Of a stretch of DNA of 64,000 nucleotides, positions 1 through 8,738 are shown piece by piece. Each line of letters opens with the position of its first letter. Within the stretch, counting starts at the first letter, position 1. Origin of the DNA: Flavobacterium endophyticum (GTDB lineage Bacteria; Bacteroidota; Bacteroidia; Flavobacteriales; Flavobacteriaceae); NCBI RefSeq assembly GCF_003634455.1, contig NZ_RBLC01000001.1, positions 1,878,417 to 1,942,416 of the forward strand, written 5' to 3'. Below the pieces are notes generated by a model. That model saw only the letters and a list, made by a program, of their open reading frames with translations. It searched no databases and was not told where the DNA came from. The position numbers and the translations under genes are program-made.

Positions 1-677
1 CCTTCGCAGATTTTCAAAAGATTTCCTTTTTTGTTCATGTCGAAAACAACAATCGGTAGGGCATTTTCTTGGCTCAGCGTAAATGCTGTCGTATCCATTA
101 CGTTCAGTCCCTTTTTTAAGACGTCTTCAAATGAAATAGTATCGAATTTCACAGCATCTGCGTTTTTCTCCGGATCAGAAGTATATACTCCATCGACGCG
201 AGTACCTTTCAAGATTACATCGGCATGAACTTCAACACCTCTTAATACGGCGGCTGTATCTGTCGTGAAATAAGGATTTCCTGTTCCCGCTCCGAAAATT
301 ACGATTCTTCCTTTCTCCAAATGGCGAACCGCTCTTCTTTTGATATACGGTTCAGCAATAGCTTCAATTTTCAAGGCAGTCTGTAGACGAGTCAGCATTC
401 CTTTGTCTTCAAGAGCTCCTTGAAGCGCCATTCCGTTGATTACGGTAGCTAGCATTCCCATATAATCACCTTGAACTCTGTCCATTCCATTGCTGGCTCC
501 GGCTACACCGCGAAAAATATTTCCTCCTCCGATTACAATTGCAATCTCAACGCCTCTGTCATGAATTTCCTTGATTTCATCTGCATATTCGGCTAATCTT
601 TGCGGATCGATACCGTATTGTCTGTCGCCCATCAAGGCTTCTCCACTTAATTTTAGGAGTATTCTTTTATATTTCAT
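1..677 (-). CDS. pyrH: UMP kinase, 3' end cut by window edge
   Basis: Uridylate kinase, which phosphorylates UMP to UDP in cytoplasmic pyrimidine synthesis. The translation begins [17 protein letters not shown] and contains the glycine-rich nucleotide loop [10 protein letters not shown] and the stretch [20 protein letters not shown], all typical of the bacterial amino-acid-kinase-fold enzyme. About 225 residues are present; the family is near 235, so roughly ten C-terminal residues lie outside the window. The ATG is at 677, and a TATATTTG promoter element lies 30 bases upstream. The usual partners (tsf and frr) would be beyond the left edge or elsewhere. Confidence 0.95.
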   Translation of the reverse strand, partial: MKYKRILLKLSGEALMGDRQYGIDPQRLAEYADEIKEIHDRGVEIAIVIGGGNIFRGVAGASNGMDRVQGDYMGMLATVINGMALQGALEDKGMLTRLQTALKIEAIAEPYIKRRAVRHLEKGRIVIFGAGTGNPYFTTDTAAVLRGVEVHADVILKGTRVDGVYTSDPEKNADAVKFDTISFEDVLKKGLNVMDTTAFTLSQENALPIVVFDMNKKGNLLKICE

Positions 678-707
678 GCGCTGATTTTGTTTTTCGCTTA
701 AGTTGTG

Positions 708-715
708 CAAATATA
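708..715 (-). promoter_or_regulatory. -7 promoter element of pyrH
   Basis: TATATTTG on the minus strand matches the Bacteroidetes -7 consensus TAnnTTTG and sits 31 bases upstream of the pyrH ATG. Confidence 0.6.
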
Positions 716-775
716 GTCATAATCTGTTTTTTTGGAATAAGTTGGCAAAAAAAAAGTATTTTGGGTTTTTAGAAT

Positions 776-783
776 TAATTTTG
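776..783 (+). promoter_or_regulatory. -7 promoter element of the thioredoxin-like gene
   Basis: TAATTTTG matches TAnnTTTG, 18 bases upstream of the ATG at 802. It is divergent from the pyrH promoter. Confidence 0.55.
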
Positions 784-801
784 CAGTACTAAATCGAGAA
801 T

Positions 802-1413
802 ATGGAAGAGATTATCAAGGCCAGTCTGCCTAAAAGCTTGACTTATTTTGAATATAGAAAACTGGTTACAGATTTGCTTTTAGAGGGAAAATCTACAGGT
901 CCAATCCAGACAGATGATCTGTTGCATTATAGCAAGCTGAACGAAACGAGAATGAATCGCTTGGAAAAGACGATTGTTATTTCTCCAGAAAATACGGAAA
1001 GAATTAATCTCTTAAGAAGAAAATATATCTGGCTTGTAATTTCGGAAAGTTGGTGTGGCGATGCGGCACAGTTGCTTCCGATCATGCACAAAATGAAGGT
1101 GTTGTCAGATAACATCGATTTTAAGATTGTCCTTCGTGATGAAAATCCTGCATTGATGGATAAATTTTTGACGAATGGCGGAAGATCTATTCCAAAATTA
1201 ATTGTCTTGGATAAAGAAACATTGGAAGTTTTGGCAGATTGGGGTCCAAGGCCGAAAGAAGCATTCGATTTGATTAAAAATTATAAGGAAGAGCATGGCG
1301 TTATCGATGAAAAAATTAAGACCGAACTGCAAATGTGGTACTTGCATGATAAAGGCTTAAGTACTCAAAATGAATTAATCGAACTTATGCGATTGCTTGA
1401 AATTCAAGAATAA
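802..1413 (+). CDS. Thioredoxin-fold family protein (single active-site Cys)
   Basis: A 203-residue cytoplasmic protein with a thioredoxin-like core. The motif SESWCGDAAQ (Cys at about residue 85) follows a beta strand (IWLVIS), and a cis-Pro-like segment GGRSIPKLIVLD follows later. This matches the Thioredoxin_9 type of family, in which the second cysteine of CxxC is missing (CGDA), so classical dithiol exchange is unlikely; a monothiol or binding role is inferred. No signal peptide. Its stop overlaps the ATG of the PhyH-like gene by one base (TAATG), so the two are surely co-transcribed. The substrate is unknown. Confidence 0.8.
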   Translation: MEEIIKASLPKSLTYFEYRKLVTDLLLEGKSTGPIQTDDLLHYSKLNETRMNRLEKTIVISPENTERINLLRRKYIWLVISESWCGDAAQLLPIMHKMKVLSDNIDFKIVLRDENPALMDKFLTNGGRSIPKLIVLDKETLEVLADWGPRPKEAFDLIKNYKEEHGVIDEKIKTELQMWYLHDKGLSTQNELIELMRLLEIQE

Positions 1414-2147
1414 TGAGCTACAAAGAAAATGGTTATCTGCTTTTAGAGAATTTCTTTACGGAAACGAACCTGTATGCTATTGAAAAAATCCTATATAAAT
1501 TTCACGAAAAGTGGATGGTAGATAATGCCTCAAGTTTTGAAAAAGGAGTTTTAAATAGCCATAGCCTGACTTCAGGAAATTATTTGGATATGGAAGAAAA
1601 AACAGCGCTTTTCCAATTTATTTCTCAACAAAGCATTCAAGAAATCATTGATACAATTTATACCGATACCCCCGTTTTCTTAAATACGCAGCTTTTTTTC
1701 GACCCGAAAGATAATAGCCAGAAAAATTATTGGCATCGCGATATCCAATACACTGGGCTGACAGTGGAAGAGCAAAAACAGGCCATAAAACATCAAGATG
1801 TAGTTCATTTCAGGATTCCGATGAAAGCGGAATTAGGGATCGAATTAATACCAAAAACACATCGCGAATGGGACTTGCCTCACGAATTTGATGTCAGGAA
1901 TTCATTAAATAATTCGAAACCAAGCGATGATTTGGAAAGAGGAAAGACAATCCAGCTAAATCGTGGCGACTTGCTTGTTTTTTCTGCCAATATGATCCAT
2001 CGAGGAATTTATGGAAAAGATCGCTTTTCTTTTGACGTAATTTTTTGCAACAATATTCCTGAAATCAAGCGCTTTATCGACCAAAGCAATTATCCGTCAG
2101 AAGGAATTTTGAAAAAGCTGAAAAATAAAGAACTATTCCGTTCGTAG
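1413..2147 (+). CDS. Phytanoyl-CoA dioxygenase (PhyH) family protein
   Basis: A 244-residue Fe(II)/2-oxoglutarate oxygenase-like protein. The iron facial triad is visible: WHRD (His108, Asp110) and a distal His196 in SANMIHRG, with Arg204 downstream in the position expected to bind 2-oxoglutarate. The family hydroxylates many substrates, so PhyH is a fold label and not a claim about phytanoyl-CoA. It is translationally coupled to the thioredoxin-like gene before it, and it ends one base before the convergent C92 peptidase gene. Confidence 0.8.
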   Translation: MSYKENGYLLLENFFTETNLYAIEKILYKFHEKWMVDNASSFEKGVLNSHSLTSGNYLDMEEKTALFQFISQQSIQEIIDTIYTDTPVFLNTQLFFDPKDNSQKNYWHRDIQYTGLTVEEQKQAIKHQDVVHFRIPMKAELGIELIPKTHREWDLPHEFDVRNSLNNSKPSDDLERGKTIQLNRGDLLVFSANMIHRGIYGKDRFSFDVIFCNNIPEIKRFIDQSNYPSEGILKKLKNKELFRS

Positions 2148-2148
2148 G

Positions 2149-2778
2149 CTATTTTAAAGTTCCGAGGATATAAATCTTGTCAGAAGTAGACATTCCGCCT
2201 GGATTACAGCCTGGTTTTCCTTCAGGAATCTCGCTTCCAATTTGCTTGTAATACTCTACCCAAGCCGGGAAAAAGTCATTGGTTCCAGGTTCTTTGTAGG
2301 TCATCGGAAACAATTGAAAAAAAGGTTTTTCTTTGTTCGCCTTTTTAAAAGCATCGTAGATTAATTCTGAACAATAATATTTCCCATTATCGTAAACATA
2401 ATCATCGTCATACGGAACCCCGACTTGCTTTAAAGAAAAAGAAATCGCTTCAGGAATCAACTTGCTGTATTTCTTTTTGACCCTGCCGATGTACATTGGT
2501 TTGGAAGTGTTTTTAGAAAATTTTTCTAAGGTGTTCAATCGCACGGCAGCACCAGCGGCTTCAATGATATATATCGTGTCATTTTTCTTGTAGACCAATC
2601 CCATATGGCTGAAATCGTTTCCTTTATAACCTTCGGTCACAGCTTCAATAGCATCGCAAAGCGGACCACAATCCATATCTTGAAAAATAAAATCGCCTGT
2701 TTTTAAGTCAGAAGGCTTTATTTGAGAATAAGAAATAAAAGAGAAAAAAAGGACGGATAATAAGAGCAACTTTTTCAT
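2149..2778 (-). CDS. YiiX/YebB-like C92 family (permuted papain-fold) hydrolase
   Basis: A 209-residue exported protein. Residues 1-19 form a signal peptide (MKKLLLLSVLFFSFISYSQ). The permuted NlpC/P60-type catalytic residues are visible: His58 in DFSHMGLV early in the chain and Cys136 in YYCSELIYDAF late in the chain, the order characteristic of the YaeF/YiiX (C92) group. Members are predicted amidases or peptidases of cell-wall or lipid-linked substrates; the actual substrate is unknown. Last gene of the ftsX-DUF3098-uppP-truB series, 3 bases after truB. Confidence 0.82.
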   Translation of the reverse strand: MKKLLLLSVLFFSFISYSQIKPSDLKTGDFIFQDMDCGPLCDAIEAVTEGYKGNDFSHMGLVYKKNDTIYIIEAAGAAVRLNTLEKFSKNTSKPMYIGRVKKKYSKLIPEAISFSLKQVGVPYDDDYVYDNGKYYCSELIYDAFKKANKEKPFFQLFPMTYKEPGTNDFFPAWVEYYKQIGSEIPEGKPGCNPGGMSTSDKIYILGTLK

Positions 2779-2781
2779 AAT

Positions 2782-3480
2782 CTATTCCGTTTTTTCAGAA
2801 AGTGAATCTACAAAAGCTTCTAAGCCGTAACCGTTTTTTACATCATAGTCACCGATTTTTGTTCTTCGCAGCGCGGTAAGATGTCCGCCAGAATGCAGTG
2901 CTTTTCCAAAATCAAAGGCTAGCGAACGGATATAAGTCCCTTTGCTGCAAACCACTCTAAAGTCAATTTCGGGCAAAGCAATTCGTGTAATTTCAAATTC
3001 GTGGATTGTTGTTTTTCTAGTCGGAATTTCAACTTCTTCTCCATTTCGGGCATGCTCGTACAAGCGAATTCCGTCTTTTTTCAGGGCAGAAAAAATAGGA
3101 GGACGCTGGTCGATTTCGCCTAGAAACTGCTTTACCGTTTCATGAATCAGCTCTTCTGTGATATGTTCTGTCAGGAAAGTTTCGTTGGTTTCAGTCTCTA
3201 AATCATACGAAGGCGTGGTTGCGCCAACGGTAATCGTTCCAGTATATTCTTTAGCCTGGCCTTGCAGTTCGGTAATTCTTTTGGTGAATTTTCCGGTACA
3301 GACCAAAAGCAATCCAGAAGCCAAAGGATCTAAAGTCCCAGCATGACCAATCTTGATTTTTTTCAAGCCGAGTTTGCTCTTCAAGGCCCATTTTAATTTG
3401 TTCACCGCTTGAAACGATGTCCAATTCAAAGGCTTGTCAATTAATAAAACTTGGCCGTCTTGAAAATCTTGTGCTGTCAA
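2782..3480 (-). CDS. truB: tRNA pseudouridine-55 synthase
   Basis: Makes pseudouridine 55 in the T-loop of tRNAs. The catalytic motif GHAGTLDPLASGLL has the nucleophilic Asp51, and RPPIFSALKKDG and CSKGTYIRSLAFDFG are also family motifs. It is 232 residues, the short Bacteroidetes form without a large C-terminal PUA extension. The only usable start is TTG at 3480: no ATG lies between the uppP stop at 3488 and the first conserved motif, and the N-terminus MTAQDFQDGQVLLIDKPLNW is as expected for the family. It sits 7 bases after uppP in the same operon. Confidence 0.95.
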   Translation of the reverse strand: MTAQDFQDGQVLLIDKPLNWTSFQAVNKLKWALKSKLGLKKIKIGHAGTLDPLASGLLLVCTGKFTKRITELQGQAKEYTGTITVGATTPSYDLETETNETFLTEHITEELIHETVKQFLGEIDQRPPIFSALKKDGIRLYEHARNGEEVEIPTRKTTIHEFEITRIALPEIDFRVVCSKGTYIRSLAFDFGKALHSGGHLTALRRTKIGDYDVKNGYGLEAFVDSLSEKTE

Positions 3481-3487
3481 TGCTAAA

Positions 3488-4297
3488 TTATTTTATGTAG
3501 ATGAAATAAATCAAGAGTAAGGCTCCAGCAATAATTCTGTAATAGCCCCAAGGCTTGAAACCGTATTTTTTAATGACTCCGATAAAGAATTTGATGGCAA
3601 TAATCGAAACAATAAAAGCTACGATATTTCCGATTGCAAATAACTTTAGGTTGTCTCCAGATTGCATCAATAATTCATATCCTTTTAATCCTGAAACTTT
3701 ATAAGTTTTCAAAAACACAGAATAGCAAGTTACGGCTAGCATGGTCGGAACGGCTAAAAAGAAAGAAAACTCAGCAGCAGTCTGACGTGTCAAGCCTTGC
3801 TGCATTCCGCCAATAATTGAAGCGGCAGAACGGCTTGTTCCTGGCATCATGGCCAGACATTGCCAAAAACCGATAGTTACTGCTTTTTTGATAGAGATAT
3901 CCTCTTCATGTGCAATAGTGGGGTTTTTGAAATAATTGTCAATAAATAATAAGATAAAACCGCCGATGATGAGCACAATTGCAATCGGAATCGGATCGCC
4001 CAATACGGCATCAATATAATCGTCAAACAGATAGCCTAATATTAAGGCCGGAACTACGGCTAAAGCTAATTTGATGTAAAAATTGAACTTGCTGAAGTTG
4101 AAAAACTTTCTCCAATATAAAGCTACTACAGCCAAGATAGCTCCGAACTGAATCGAAACCTGAAATAATTTTGTAAAATCATCTTCTTGAATTCCAAAAT
4201 AAGAACTCGTAAAAATCATATGTCCTGTAGAAGAAACGGGCAGATATTCTGTTAAGCCTTCGACGATGGCTATTAAGATTGCTTCAATTAAATCCAT
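3488..4297 (-). CDS. uppP: Undecaprenyl-diphosphatase
   Basis: Integral membrane phosphatase that recycles undecaprenyl pyrophosphate to the monophosphate carrier for peptidoglycan and glycan export; it gives bacitracin tolerance (BacA). The 269-residue sequence has the two signature motifs: EGLTEYLPVSSTGH near residues 13-26, with the catalytic glutamate region and His26, and PGTSRSA at about 152-158 with Arg156. There are about eight hydrophobic segments. It lies between DUF3098 and truB, the common Bacteroidetes order. Confidence 0.95.
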   Translation of the reverse strand: MDLIEAILIAIVEGLTEYLPVSSTGHMIFTSSYFGIQEDDFTKLFQVSIQFGAILAVVALYWRKFFNFSKFNFYIKLALAVVPALILGYLFDDYIDAVLGDPIPIAIVLIIGGFILLFIDNYFKNPTIAHEEDISIKKAVTIGFWQCLAMMPGTSRSAASIIGGMQQGLTRQTAAEFSFFLAVPTMLAVTCYSVFLKTYKVSGLKGYELLMQSGDNLKLFAIGNIVAFIVSIIAIKFFIGVIKKYGFKPWGYYRIIAGALLLIYFIYIK

Positions 4298-4358
4298 TTA
4301 TTTTTTTAGATTGTTTTGTTTGTTGAGAAAGTCATGCAAAAGGCAAAACAAGCCCAAT

Positions 4359-4607
4359 CTATTTTTTAGGATTTTTTAGAATAGCATAAATCGTAATCCC
4401 AAAACCAATCAAAACGGTTGTTGGAGCTAAGCGAATTCTTCTGAAATCAAAAATTTTATCGCTAAAAACAGCAGGATTATCTGTTCCGCCACCAGACATC
4501 AAGATAAAGCCAAGCGCAATAACCCCAATTCCAATCAATAAGAATTTATAATTTACCTTGTCAAAAAGGAATTCGTTTTTTTGTGTATTCGTTTCTTTAG
4601 TACTCAT
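4359..4607 (-). CDS. DUF3098 family small membrane protein
   Basis: An 82-residue protein with two transmembrane segments (about residues 23-39 and 61-76) separated by a short loop with GGGTDNPAVFSD and FDFRRIRLAPT. It is the DUF3098 family, found in Bacteroidetes between ftsX and uppP. Function is not known. Its fixed place suggests a link to envelope synthesis or division; that is inference. Confidence 0.85.
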   Translation of the reverse strand: MSTKETNTQKNEFLFDKVNYKFLLIGIGVIALGFILMSGGGTDNPAVFSDKIFDFRRIRLAPTTVLIGFGITIYAILKNPKK

Positions 4608-4658
4608 AATTTCAAGTCAAAAGTTAATATTCTAAAATCTTAAATCAAAAATCCAAGA

Positions 4659-5534
4659 TTAATAAAGATCGTCTGTGCGCAAATTCAAAAATCGTTGCGT
4701 CGCAAAAAATGTGCTGAACCAAGTAATCAAGATTCCCACAATCAAAACGCCGATCAATACTAGACCAATCATCAACTGATCTCGCATGATTCCCAGATTT
4801 GGGAAATTAGTATCTACATAATACAATACGCCCATTAAAGCGAAAATTGCCAAAAGAGAACCTATAACGCCTAGCTTGATACTTCTCCAGATAAATGGCT
4901 TTCTGATAAATGATTTTGTTGCGCCAACCATCTGCATCGTCTTGATGATAAAACGGTTCGAATAAATCGACAGGCGCATAGAACTGTTGATTAGCAAAAC
5001 CGCTACCAAGGCCAAAAATCCGCTGGCAATTAAAATCCAGAAACTGATTCTTTGTATGTTGTCGTTTACTAAATTTACTAAAACTTTGTCGTAAACGATA
5101 TCAGAAACCATAGGGTTTTCCATGATTTTCGTTTCGAATTTTTTGATACTGTCCGTTACGATATAATCCGCTTTTAAGTGGATGTCAAATGAATTTTCTA
5201 AAGGATTTTCGCCTAAAAAAGCCATGAAATCCTCGCCGATAATATCCGTATGTTGTTTGGCCGCTTTTTCTTTGGTTACGAAATCATATGATTTTACGAA
5301 TTTCGAAGTCTTTAATTGCGTATCGAAAGCATTGATAATACTGTCGTTTGCCTCGTTTTTGAAATAAACAGACATGGCAATTTCTTCCTTGAAATCATCC
5401 GATAATTTCTTCGAATTGATTACGAATAACCCTAATATTCCCAATAAAAAAAGTACCAAGAAAACACTCAATACCACAGAAAAATAAGAAGAAATAAGTC
5501 GTCGCTTTTGAAATTTTTCGAATGATGAAGCCAT
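4659..5534 (-). CDS. ftsX: Cell division ABC-transporter-like permease FtsX
   Basis: Membrane partner of FtsE that in other bacteria controls peptidoglycan hydrolases at the septum. The 291 residues show the FtsX layout: a short cytoplasmic N-terminus, one transmembrane helix (about 18-40), a periplasmic domain of about 120 residues (AMSVYFKNEAND to SDIVYDKVLVNLVND), then three helices with the FtsX signature segment RFIIKTMQMVGATKSFIRKPF. First gene of the leftward operon; ftsE is not in the window. Confidence 0.93.
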   Translation of the reverse strand: MASSFEKFQKRRLISSYFSVVLSVFLVLFLLGILGLFVINSKKLSDDFKEEIAMSVYFKNEANDSIINAFDTQLKTSKFVKSYDFVTKEKAAKQHTDIIGEDFMAFLGENPLENSFDIHLKADYIVTDSIKKFETKIMENPMVSDIVYDKVLVNLVNDNIQRISFWILIASGFLALVAVLLINSSMRLSIYSNRFIIKTMQMVGATKSFIRKPFIWRSIKLGVIGSLLAIFALMGVLYYVDTNFPNLGIMRDQLMIGLVLIGVLIVGILITWFSTFFATQRFLNLRTDDLY

Positions 5535-5773
5535 AGTTTTAATTTAATGCCGTAAAAATAATAAAGAATTTCTTTAAACACAGTTTATAACGCTCAAAGT
5601 TTTGACTTTCGTACAATAAACGTAAATTTGCTTCCTCGAATTGATTTTTTTTGTATAGAACTGTCATTACGAGGAATTATCAAAATCACATTTCAACAGA
5701 AACATAAACAGCAAAAACGAGGTTCCTATTAGAAACTTTGAATCTTTGCAACTTAGAACCTTAGCAACTTAAG
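5535..5773. other. Intergenic region between ftsX and leuS
   Basis: This 239-base divergent intergenic region must hold promoters for both ftsX and leuS. Apart from the 8-bp periodic repeat that abuts leuS I see no gene, RNA or strong hairpin. Confidence 0.5.
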
Positions 5774-5774
5774 A
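5735..5774 (+). repeat. Five-copy 8-bp tandem repeat abutting the leuS start
   Basis: Five consecutive degenerate octamers are present: ACTTTGAA, TCTTTGCA, ACTTAGAA, CCTTAGCA, ACTTAAGA, the last sharing its final A with the leuS ATG. The second unit lies in AATCTTTG (5741-5748), one mismatch from a -7 box. Similar CTTTGCA/CTTAG runs are a recurring intergenic repeat in flavobacterial genomes, from general knowledge. Confidence 0.6.
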
Positions 5775-8638
5775 TGAAATACAATCCTAACGAAATTGAA
5801 GCCAGATGGCAAAAGTATTGGGCTGAAAACGGAACTTTTCATGCAGAAAATAATTCTGATAAACCAAAATATTATGTTTTGGACATGTTTCCTTATCCTT
5901 CTGGAGCCGGACTCCATGTTGGGCATCCGCTAGGCTATATCGCTTCAGATATTTACGCAAGATTTAAAAGGCACCAAGGATTTAATGTTTTGCATCCGCA
6001 GGGTTATGACAGTTTCGGACTTCCGGCAGAACAATATGCTATCCAAACCGGACAGCACCCAGATAAGACAACCAAAGAAAATATTGCTCGCTATAGGGAG
6101 CAGTTGGATAAAATCGGATTTTCGTTTGATTGGAGTCGCGAAGTAAGAACGTCAAGTCCTGATTATTACAAATGGACCCAGTGGATTTTTATCCAGCTGT
6201 TCAATTCATGGTATGATAAAGATGCGGACCAAGCACGAGATATCAAAACGCTTGTTTTAGAATTTGAAGAAAACGGAAACGCAAAAGTAAATGCTGTTTC
6301 TGATGACAATATTCCTGTTTTTTCTGCTAACGATTGGAAATCCTATTCAAAAGAAGAGCAAGAACGAATTTTATTGAAATACCGCTTGACGTTTTTGGCT
6401 GAGACCGAAGTAAACTGGTGTCCGGCATTAGGAACCGTTTTGGCAAATGACGAAATCATAAATGGCGTTTCAGAACGCGGAGGCTATCCGGTAATCCGTA
6501 AAAAAATGACGCAATGGAGCATGCGAATTTCGGCGTATGCTGAACGCTTGCTGACAGGATTGGAAACGATCGATTGGACAGAATCTTTGAAAGAAAGCCA
6601 AAGAAACTGGATCGGAAAATCGGTTGGGGCTTCTGTGACTTTCAAAGTAAAAGATTCAGAATTTGAAAGAAATGCTGTCGATTATATCTTAAGTGGCGAC
6701 GAAACGAATGACCATGTTATTGAGGTTTTTACGACCCGTCCCGATACAATTTTTGGAGTGACGTTTATGACGTTGGCGCCAGAACACGATTTGGTTGCGA
6801 AAATTACGACCCCAGAACAAAAGAAAGCCGTGGACGCTTATGTGGAAGCAACTGCAAAACGCAGCGAACGTGAAAGAATGGCTGATGTAAAAACCATTTC
6901 TGGAGTTTTCACCGGAGCTTATGCAGAGCATCCATTCACCAAAGAAGCCATTCCGGTTTGGATTGGCGATTACGTTTTAGCAGGCTATGGAACTGGAGCC
7001 GTCATGGCAGTTCCTTGCGGTGACGAACGCGATTATGCTTTCGCTAAACATTTCAATATTCCGATTAAAAATATATTTGAGAACGTAGATATTTCAGAAG
7101 AAGCGTACGGCTCGAAAGACAATGTCGTGATTGATAATTCCGATTTCCTAAATGGATTGGATTACAAACAAGCGACTAAAAAAGCTATCGAAGCTTTAGA
7201 AGAATTAGGACAAGGAAAAGGAAAGACCAATTACCGTTTGCGTGATGCTGTTTTCTCCCGTCAAAGATATTGGGGAGAACCTTTCCCGGTATATTATGTG
7301 AACGGATTGCCACAGATGATAGAAACACAGCATCTGCCGATTCGTCTTCCAGAAGTAGAAAAATATTTGCCAACCGAAGACGGACAACCGCCTTTAGGAA
7401 ATGCAACAGAATGGGCTTGGGATACAAAAGAATTGCGAATTACGAATTGTGAATTAATTGATAATGTGACAATTTTTCCTTTGGAATTGAATACGATGCC
7501 AGGCTGGGCAGGAAGTTCTTGGTATTGGTTGCGTTATATGGATGCGCATAACGAAGATGAATTTGTTTCTGACGAGGCTCAAAACTATTGGCAGAATGTC
7601 GATTTGTATATTGGAGGAAGCGAACATGCCACAGGACACTTGTTGTATTCTCGTTTTTGGAACAAATTTTTGAAAGATAGAGGTTTTGTCAATCAAGAAG
7701 AACCGTTCAAGAAATTGATCAATCAAGGAATGATTTTGGGGATGAGTGCTTTGGTGTACAGAGTTTCTGGAACAAACACGTATGTTTCTAAAAACATTAA
7801 AAATAATTACGAAACAGAGGAGATTCATATCGATATAAGTCTTGTAAATGCTTCGGATGAGATAAATACAGAAAAACTAAAAGGATGGCAGCCGCAGTTT
7901 CAGGATGCTGAATTTATAACTGAAAATGGAAGATTTTTTGTTGGCCGCGAGGTTGAAAAAATGTCGAAATCGAAATACAATGTTGTAAATCCAGACAATA
8001 TTTGCGAAGAATACGGAGCCGATACGTTACGTCTGTACGAAATGTTTCTCGGTCCTTTAGAACAAGCCAAGCCATGGAATACAGCTGGAATCACGGGTGT
8101 ATTCGGATTCTTAAAAAAACTTTGGAAATTGTATTTTGATGAAAACGGACTCATCGTAACTTCAAGCCCTGCATCGCCAGAAGCCTTGAAGACGTTGCAC
8201 AAGACCATCAAAAAAGTTCAGGAAGATATCGAGAATTTCTCTTTCAATACTTCCGTGAGTTCTTTTATGATTGCCGTAAACGAATTGACTGCAATGAACT
8301 GTCACGAACGTTCTGTTTTAGAACCATTAGTTGTACTGATTTCGCCTTATGCACCGCATATTGCTGAAGAACTATGGGAAAGACTGGGCCATAAGGAAAG
8401 TATTTCAGAAGTTCCTTTTCCAAGATTCAACCCAGAATATTTGGTAGAAAGCAATAAAGAATATCCGGTTTCTTTCAACGGAAAAATGCGTTTTACGATA
8501 AATCTTCCGCTTAATCTGACAGTCCAAGAAATTGAAAAGATTGTTATGGCCGACGAAAGAACGATCAAACAATTAGATGGCAAAACTCCGAACAAAGTCA
8601 TTATTGTTCCAGGAAAGATCATCAATTTGGTAGGATAA
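5774..8638 (+). CDS. leuS: Leucyl-tRNA synthetase
   Basis: Class Ia synthetase that charges tRNA-Leu. The 954-residue chain has the HIGH-type motif HVGH at 48-51 within FPYPSGAGLHVGHPLGY, an editing (CP1) domain with FTTRPDTIFG and the downstream GYGTGAVMAVPCGDERD, the catalytic segment TMPGWAGSSWYWLRYMD, KMSKS at about 729-733, and an anticodon-binding C-terminus. Residues about 553-562 (KELRITNCEL) are encoded by a 7-bp DNA repeat and look like an in-frame expansion. A terminator hairpin follows the stop. Confidence 0.97.
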   Translation: MKYNPNEIEARWQKYWAENGTFHAENNSDKPKYYVLDMFPYPSGAGLHVGHPLGYIASDIYARFKRHQGFNVLHPQGYDSFGLPAEQYAIQTGQHPDKTTKENIARYREQLDKIGFSFDWSREVRTSSPDYYKWTQWIFIQLFNSWYDKDADQARDIKTLVLEFEENGNAKVNAVSDDNIPVFSANDWKSYSKEEQERILLKYRLTFLAETEVNWCPALGTVLANDEIINGVSERGGYPVIRKKMTQWSMRISAYAERLLTGLETIDWTESLKESQRNWIGKSVGASVTFKVKDSEFERNAVDYILSGDETNDHVIEVFTTRPDTIFGVTFMTLAPEHDLVAKITTPEQKKAVDAYVEATAKRSERERMADVKTISGVFTGAYAEHPFTKEAIPVWIGDYVLAGYGTGAVMAVPCGDERDYAFAKHFNIPIKNIFENVDISEEAYGSKDNVVIDNSDFLNGLDYKQATKKAIEALEELGQGKGKTNYRLRDAVFSRQRYWGEPFPVYYVNGLPQMIETQHLPIRLPEVEKYLPTEDGQPPLGNATEWAWDTKELRITNCELIDNVTIFPLELNTMPGWAGSSWYWLRYMDAHNEDEFVSDEAQNYWQNVDLYIGGSEHATGHLLYSRFWNKFLKDRGFVNQEEPFKKLINQGMILGMSALVYRVSGTNTYVSKNIKNNYETEEIHIDISLVNASDEINTEKLKGWQPQFQDAEFITENGRFFVGREVEKMSKSKYNVVNPDNICEEYGADTLRLYEMFLGPLEQAKPWNTAGITGVFGFLKKLWKLYFDENGLIVTSSPASPEALKTLHKTIKKVQEDIENFSFNTSVSSFMIAVNELTAMNCHERSVLEPLVVLISPYAPHIAEELWERLGHKESISEVPFPRFNPEYLVESNKEYPVSFNGKMRFTINLPLNLTVQEIEKIVMADERTIKQLDGKTPNKVIIVPGKIINLVG
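7430..7457 (+). repeat. Four-copy 7-bp repeat inside leuS
   Basis: GAATTGC, GAATTAC, GAATTGT and GAATTAA follow each other without gaps inside the leuS reading frame, encoding most of ELRITNCEL. This AATTACG-type repeat is otherwise typical of flavobacterial intergenic DNA. Confidence 0.75.
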
Positions 8639-8679
8639 TTTTAAGAAATTTTTATTACTGACAAACTTTCAGTATCTTT

Positions 8680-8707
8680 AAAACCTCGTCAAATTGGCGA
8701 GGTTTTT
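8680..8707 (+). terminator. Rho-independent terminator of leuS
   Basis: AAAACCTCG pairs with CGAGGTTTT across a 9-base loop, followed by a T run. It covers the TTG at 8694 that would otherwise extend the next gene, and so supports the ATG at 8739. Confidence 0.8.
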
Positions 8708-8738
8708 GCATTTCATTACTAAATCAAAAAACAAAAAA

